From contig JAYKKR010000007.1 of NCBI GenBank assembly GCA_036971615.1, positions 1,612,001-1,676,000 of the forward strand: DNA of 64,000 nt, in the 5' to 3' direction. The notes below the pieces were generated by a model that had not been told where the DNA came from, ran no database searches, and saw nothing but the letters and a program-made list of their open reading frames with translations. This document shows positions 58,856-64,000 of the stretch, piece after piece. The position numbers and the translations under genes are program-made. Numbering within the stretch: the first letter of the stretch is position 1; the number at the start of each line of letters is the position of its first letter. Origin of the DNA: Amyloporia xantha (lineage: Eukaryota > Basidiomycota > Agaricomycetes > Polyporales > Adustoporiaceae).

Positions 58856-61105
58856 ATGGCTACCGTCGATGGCCAGAGTACGACTTTGAATCCTAGCCAG
58901 CCACCCATCGCCGCCAGCACTGACCTCCAGGGCCAGGAGAAAGCGACCGTGCTGAGACCCGCGGTTAAACTGGACATAGAACATGCGGTGGTCGCAGACG
59001 ATCCCCGTAAGTGGTCCAGGACCCGTAAAGTACGTTTGGCTCGCGAATAGTGTGCATAGACGACTTTTCTGACGATCGGCGAGTGGCCCAGTATATAATC
59101 GTCGCGATGATTTCCGCGGCGTCTATGCTTGCGGGATTAGGTGCCAACATATACAATCGTGAGTCCTGCAAGCACTTCGTCCAGGGCCGGTGTTAAATCG
59201 CACCCTCATCTAGCTGCCATCGCTCAGATTGAGTCTGCTCTCCACGCAACGAGCAGCCAGCTGAGTCTGACGCTGTCGCTCTTCATTCTCATCCAAGGAG
59301 GATTTCCGATCATATGGAGCGCTGCCAGCGAAGTACAGGGTCGCAAGGCGAGTCCAAGTCTAGATGCACAAGTAGCAAACCGCTGATACTCTGGCAGACC
59401 ATCTACCTGGTGTCGATCACGCTGAGCATGGTTGGCTGCATAGTGGCAGCGACCTCCAAGACCATTAGCGTGCTGATAGGTATGCGGTGTTTGCAAGCAG
59501 CTGGGTAAGCTTGTTCCATCCGATTCAAACAGCCAGATTGACAGAGAAGCTCGGGCTGCGGATTGAAAAAGCACGAGTGCAGTGATCTCCATTGGAGCTG
59601 CAACGCTGGCGGATATTTATGAACCGGCCGAAAGAGGGACGATGATGGGTATCTATTACTGGTAAGTGTAGACCGCGCGTGGCAGCATTAATGAACTTAG
59701 CGAGGCGCTTTCCGTCCACCCTTCTTTGTATATCATCTCTTCCCCGTCTTCGACCCAGCGCTCCGCTATTAGGGCCGTCACTTGGACCCATTCTGGGTGG
59801 AGTGCTCACCCAGGGTTTCAATTGGCGTGCTACATTCTGGTTCCTGGCGATCTTCACTGGCGTCTGTGCAGTCTCTTTCATCTTCTTCAGAGACACGTAC
59901 CGCCGCGAGCGCAGTCTGACGTACCAGACTGTGCTGAAGCGAGTACTGGAGAACGAGGCGAAGAAGGCCGAAGCTCAGGCGCTGAATCACGATGAACGGG
60001 CAGAAAAGGACGCGGAGAGCGAGAAGGACAGCAAGAATGACGGACTCGATAACAATCGGGATGTCGAGGCTCAGACCGCAGAGAAGGCTGACAAAGTTGC
60101 CCCGTCTATCAAGGAGATTAAATTATCTCTGAAGGATGTCGACCCTCTGAGACCGATGATCCATATTCTTCGTCGCCCTAACAATGTTATAACCTTGGTT
60201 GCATCTGGTAAGCGCCGCCGGAAAAGATTGTGAGTACATTGATCTCATTGAACGCATCCCTAGGTCTGCTGTTTGCTTTCAACTATAGCATCACATATAC
60301 GGCATCGCGAACTCTGGCGAACACATACCATTACGACGCGTTGAAGATCGGCCTTGTCCTCCTTGCTTATGGCATAGGTAGCGTAATAACAGTTATTTGC
60401 GTCTATCGATTCCATTTTCTAAGTCATGTCTAGGTTGCCTGTTCGGTAGCATCCTTGGCGGCCGCTACTCAGACTACATCTTTTCGAAAGTGAAGGCGAA
60501 GCACGGCGGCAAGAGCTACCCGGAGGCACGCATGTGTACAGTGGTCCTTCTCCGTGACATGGGGTACTTATCTCTTCGACATGCAGATGCGTTTGCAAAG
60601 TACCATAGTCCCGATGCTATTCTTTCCACCTTCAGTCGTTGCTTATGGCTGGGTGTGTGAAGAGCGTGTCTACATACCGGCTGTATGTGTTATGCTATTC
60701 TTGGCTGGCTTCTTCCAGATGTACGTCGATGTTACCATGATTGCTCAATGCTTGGTCCTTATCATCTACCCTACAGATCCATATACTCCAGTACACTCGC
60801 ATACATTGTAGATGCCAACGTCGGTCGTTCGTCATCCGCAGTAGCGTCAAACAGCTTTTTCCGTGGCCTCTCTGCATTTGTCGCCACCGAAATTGCCGTT
60901 CCGCTCCAGGTGTGTAATCAGTATTTGCCTATCGATATCACGATTGCTGCTCATACGTGTTCTATAGGATTCGATTGGAGATGGCGGCCTGTATTCAATG
61001 TGGGCAGGCTTGATGCTCATCTCTGAGCTCATGATTCTTCTTGTGTGCTGGAAGGGCCGCCAGTGGCGGGAAAAGGCGATAGCACAAGAGGCCCGCCGGT
61101 CGTGA
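58856..61105 (+). CDS. MFS transporter, DHA1-type drug:H+ antiporter
   Basis: The start MATVDGQSTTLNPSQ gives a polar cytosolic N-terminus ending DDPRKWSRTRK. Membrane segments follow over about ten exons: ISAASMLAGLGANIYNPAI, SLTLSLFILIQGGFPIIWSA with SEVQGRK (the loop 2-3 motif), LIGMRCLQAAGTSAVISIG, LADIYEPAERGTMMGIYY, and motif C LLGPSLGPILGGVLTQGF. A charged central loop (EKDAESEKDSKND) separates the halves. The second half has YHYDALKIGLVLLAYGIG, LGGRYSDYIFSKVK, VVAYGWVCEE and YIVDANVGRSSSAVASNSF, and the protein ends QEARRS with TGA at 61103-61105. Two introns use GC donors (59348-59397 and 60526-60586). The family exports drugs, weak acids or polyamines at the plasma membrane; the substrate is unknown. 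A convergent paralog starts beyond the right edge. Confidence 0.85.
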
Positions 61106-63073
61106 ATAGCCAGCCCTCCAGACGAGATGCAGGGATGCCAAACCTGTTGTGGGCTCCCGACATATTTACAGATTTGTTCCTAGTAAAGTACATATTACAG
61201 CTATAGAGGATAGGAGTCATCTAGATATAAAGGACGAAGATTGTACAAGTCGAAATTCATACAGCTCGACACGTTCCTTCACATCATTCTTTGTGACTAT
61301 GCGGGGGTGATTCTTGGTAGTCGCACTCGTATCCTGTGTCGACGATGATGATTCCGCAGAGTCCGAATCTGTTCGTCTGGCTTACTACAGGTCTGAGGAC
61401 GATATTGGACAAGCAGCCCAGGTCGACCAGAATTGCCACAAGGACTCATCGATCCTCTATCATGAGCCGGCCAAGGTTGAGGAAGTGTACTCTGCTTATA
61501 GGAGACCACTCAGGACTCAACGACATTTCGATGCAACTTAGAAAGTTATGCGTTAGGAGTTCGAAGACTGGACCGAAGAACGTCTACGACACGCGATCAT
61601 GTGATCTCCATTTCTCCCAAGGAGTCTTTAGGAGAAACGCACGGCAGCTGCAAGCTTAGCCATCGACTGATTCTTTACTTGCAGATATTGGCAGCTCCGC
61701 CAGCCAGTTCCAAATAACCACCAGACACATTGTACATACAATTTTATAGCCCATGTTATATATCCATGCACCTTTAAGCACGTATGCAGCAAGTTCGACT
61801 CATTACAGGCAACTGTATTTAAATATTGACTGCATTACTGGGTGCAGTCACAGACAAGCCTTCCACTATGATGTTGACTCAGACTTGAAGACGAACCCAT
61901 CATACGAATTAACACTGTCATGGAGCGACACAAGCACTCGATTGGGAACCACACATCACGGGAAATTCAGCAATGGCAGATACACTGTGGAAGATGCATT
62001 TCATCGAGAATGCAATGGTACAGTACACAGGAACACTGGAAGGGCATGCACCACAACAGTACCTGCCACGAGGACATAGAGCCATCAGCGGATGACAATG
62101 AAGCAACACAGACAGAAGAGAACGGCACACACAGCACCCGCACACGAATGCATGGAGCATGGAGCGTATACGCCCTTTCCAAGACAGCAGAAAGCGAACG
62201 CGAAAGAATTCGCCGAAGCGGCGCGGCAGAGCCACACGTCGACCATGAGCGCCGCCCAGATGTGACGGCAACAGCTGCCTTGGGGGCGCCGTTCGGCAGC
62301 GCGTACAGCGCCACATTTCTGAAGATGCCGCAGGCGAAGCACACGGCACTCCGCCACCAGACCGCCACCCCCCGGGTCAACGCGGGAAGCCGGGCTCACG
62401 GCCGACGAAGGCTGTATAACAAAGTTGAAGACCCGACGTTCGGCCCGGTTGTACCTCCTATCTTCTTACGTAAGGCTACACGCACTGCTATTGGAGATAA
62501 CCAAATAAGGGTTATTTGGAACTCGCACCTATAAAAAACACCAGATGCCGTGCAGCGACGCTTGCTTAGTGCGGTACTCTGCGTCTCAAACCCTGACTTG
62601 GAGGCATGCAATTAAATCCAGCACTCGTTCCTCTGCAAACTCACGGGCCCGGCTACCAAGCCGACCACCGCCAGGTCTGCTCGCTGGATGGCTATGAACT
62701 TGGACGCTCTGAAGTTCTCCCTGTAGATGTTGAAGCCGCAGTCTTTGAGATCATCGGAAATGCATCGTAAACAATGAACATATGTATGATCTCCAAGGAT
62801 CTTTCTCCCGCGATGATTTGGCGAAACCGTACCCTCTCAAGAGACTTACTAATTTGACGGGACTTGTACTATGTCATCGGCGTGTTGGTCTAGAGAGGCA
62901 ACTACACGACCAGTGCTTGTGGCGATATAACTGAGGTATAGCCAATATCTACTCGATTTTACCCAAAATATTATAGCTGTATGATAAATCTATCAATACC
63001 CTATCTCCAGATTCTATCGTCAGCGACCAGTAAGTCCAGCCTGGAGTTCGACCGACAATGCCGATTTTGTTTC
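61106..63073. other. Region between convergent MFS paralogs
   Basis: About 2 kb without a recognised gene. It contains a 204-codon open frame on plus (61920-62534; polar, Arg/His/Thr-rich, opposed by equally long frames on minus) and a 54-codon one (62606-62770, MQLNPALVPLQTHG...). Neither matches a known family and both may be chance. A small perfect hairpin is listed separately. Confidence 0.35.
62501..62519. repeat. Short perfect hairpin
   Basis: CCAAATAA, three G, TTATTTGG: an 8-bp stem with a 3-base loop. It could be a terminator-like or recombination remnant; no element is attached. Confidence 0.5.
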
Positions 63074-64000
63074 TCATTGGATAGGCTCTCGAGCCAGTGC
63101 CCTTTGCCGCCATTGATCACCTTTCCACCACACGAGCACAATCAATAATTCAGAGATTACCATCAAGCCCGCCCACATCGTATACAGGCCACCATCGCCT
63201 ATAGAGTCCTGAATGTCAGAGTCAGTTTCAACCGTAATATTTGTGAAGGAGGCTACAACGACCAAATTCGGCGGTGTGTTCGGGGAAACGGGCTACATAC
63301 CTGCAGTGGAACTGCGATTTCTGTTGCGATAAATCCAAACAAGCCGCGAACACAGCTATTCGACGCAACAGCTGACGATGAAAGGCCGACGTTAGCATCG
63401 ACAATATACGCTAGCGTGCTTGTGTAGATGCATCTAAGTGAAGGTGATATCAGCCAATGAGCATAGGCACACACAATGACGTACATCATGAGGAACCCTG
63501 CTAAGAAGAGTATAACACAGACAGCAGCTACGTTAACCCGCTCCTCACATACCCACCCGTACGCGACAACAGTGAATGGGAAAAATAGCATAAAAACCAT
63601 CGTGCTCTGTAGGCGCATCTGCACGTGTGAAAGGCGTGGAGTCAGTGAATTGGGTTATAGGGCGAGCCCGGTGCACAATAGGCGTGCCTCCGCGTCATTC
63701 TTTCCCCCGTTTTTGGCCTTCACTTTGGCCAAGACAAAGTCTGAGTAACGTCCGCCTAGAACACTTCCCAATAGGGCGCCTGACCGAATGAGAAGTCAGA
63801 CGCTGATATACCTGTCAACGTCAGCAATGCGAACCTGCTCCGAAAGCGAGAAGGACGAGTCCAATTTTGAGGGCATCGTAATGATAGATTTTCGCTAGCG
63901 TTATAGATGCGGTGTACATGATGCTGTATTCAAATCCGAAAAGCAGAGCTATCAAAAATCTTATCAGATGCACCCTTCCCCAGAAATGAACACGCGACAA
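63074..64000 (-). CDS. MFS transporter paralog, C-terminal half (partial)
   Basis: The 3' part of a minus-strand gene that continues past the right edge. Exons encode FGFEYSIMYTASITLAKIYH, YDALKIGLVLLAFGAG, LGGRYSDFVLAKVKAK, MRLQSTMVFMLFFPFTVVA, YGWVCEERVNVAAVC, YIVDANVGLSSSAVASNSC and DSIGDGGLYTMWAGLM. The end is LAREPIQ, with the stop at 63074. The same exon boundaries as in the MFS gene at 58.9-61.1 kb are visible, including a GC-AG intron (63619-63687) at the matching position GAG / MRLQST. The two genes are close paralogs arranged tail to tail. Confidence 0.85.

Noticed and set aside
61920..62534. 204-codon ORF between the MFS genes
   Set aside because: Composition is polar and repetitive, equally long frames exist on the other strand, and there are no recognisable domains or splice context; kept only as a note in the intergenic entry.

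Overview
The window looks like a stretch of a filamentous basidiomycete (Agaricomycete) nuclear genome. Nearly every gene is broken by short spliceosomal introns of about 50-70 nt. The gene set is eukaryotic-fungal: Aurora kinase, syntaxin, Iwr1, a fungal phytochrome histidine kinase, the large fungal NAD-glutamate dehydrogenase, an ABCC transporter and a BOR1-type transporter. The only large mobile element is a DIRS-type tyrosine-recombinase retrotransposon. I saw no prokaryotic operons, CRISPR arrays, rRNA or convincing tRNA genes. Species and order cannot be fixed from the sequence alone.

Layout. 0.5-3 kb: secreted M64-type metallopeptidase (-), with a probable frameshift near its C-terminus. 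3.9-4.4 kb: small dual-specificity-type phosphatase (+). 5.0-6.1 kb: Qa-SNARE/syntaxin (+). 6.6-8.0 kb: Aurora kinase (-), divergent from an F-box protein (+, 8.2-10.9 kb) across a 189-bp shared promoter. 11.9-13.3 kb: short-chain dehydrogenase (+), convergent with NAD-specific glutamate dehydrogenase (-, 13.6-18.2 kb). 18.3-21.9 kb: gene-poor, with a decayed second SDR gene. 21.9-29.1 kb: ABCC transporter (+). 29.6-31.5 kb: ABHD12-like alpha/beta hydrolase (-), divergent from a BOR1/SLC4-like anion transporter (+, 32.0-34.3 kb). 34.9-36.9 kb: membrane-anchored histidine acid phosphatase (+). 37.2-39.3 kb: a decayed NYN-domain copy beside an NYN-LOTUS gene (-). 40.0-41.5 kb: Iwr1 (-). 41.5-44.2 kb: no recognisable gene. 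44.6-50.6 kb: fungal phytochrome (+). 51.1-58.2 kb: DIRS-like retrotransposon bracketed by a 26-bp perfect inverted repeat, its 3' part invaded by a 521-bp hAT-like MITE (22-bp TIRs, 8-bp target duplication) and a second AT-rich MITE-like block. 58.9-61.1 kb and 63.1-64 kb: two convergent paralogous MFS transporters, the second cut by the window edge.

The host genes do not form one pathway; they are a typical fungal mix of housekeeping genes (mitosis, vesicle fusion, RNA polymerase import, nitrogen metabolism), transporters, secreted hydrolases and photoreception. The observations most worth following are the DIRS element with its unusual GCGT-rich pyrimidine tract, the hAT-like MITE with palindromic subterminal repeats, an apparent excess of GC-AG introns (one conserved between the two MFS paralogs, one splitting the phytochrome H-box), and the NYN-LOTUS gene with its adjacent pseudogene. 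No clearly new biological system was found; those four are the best candidates.
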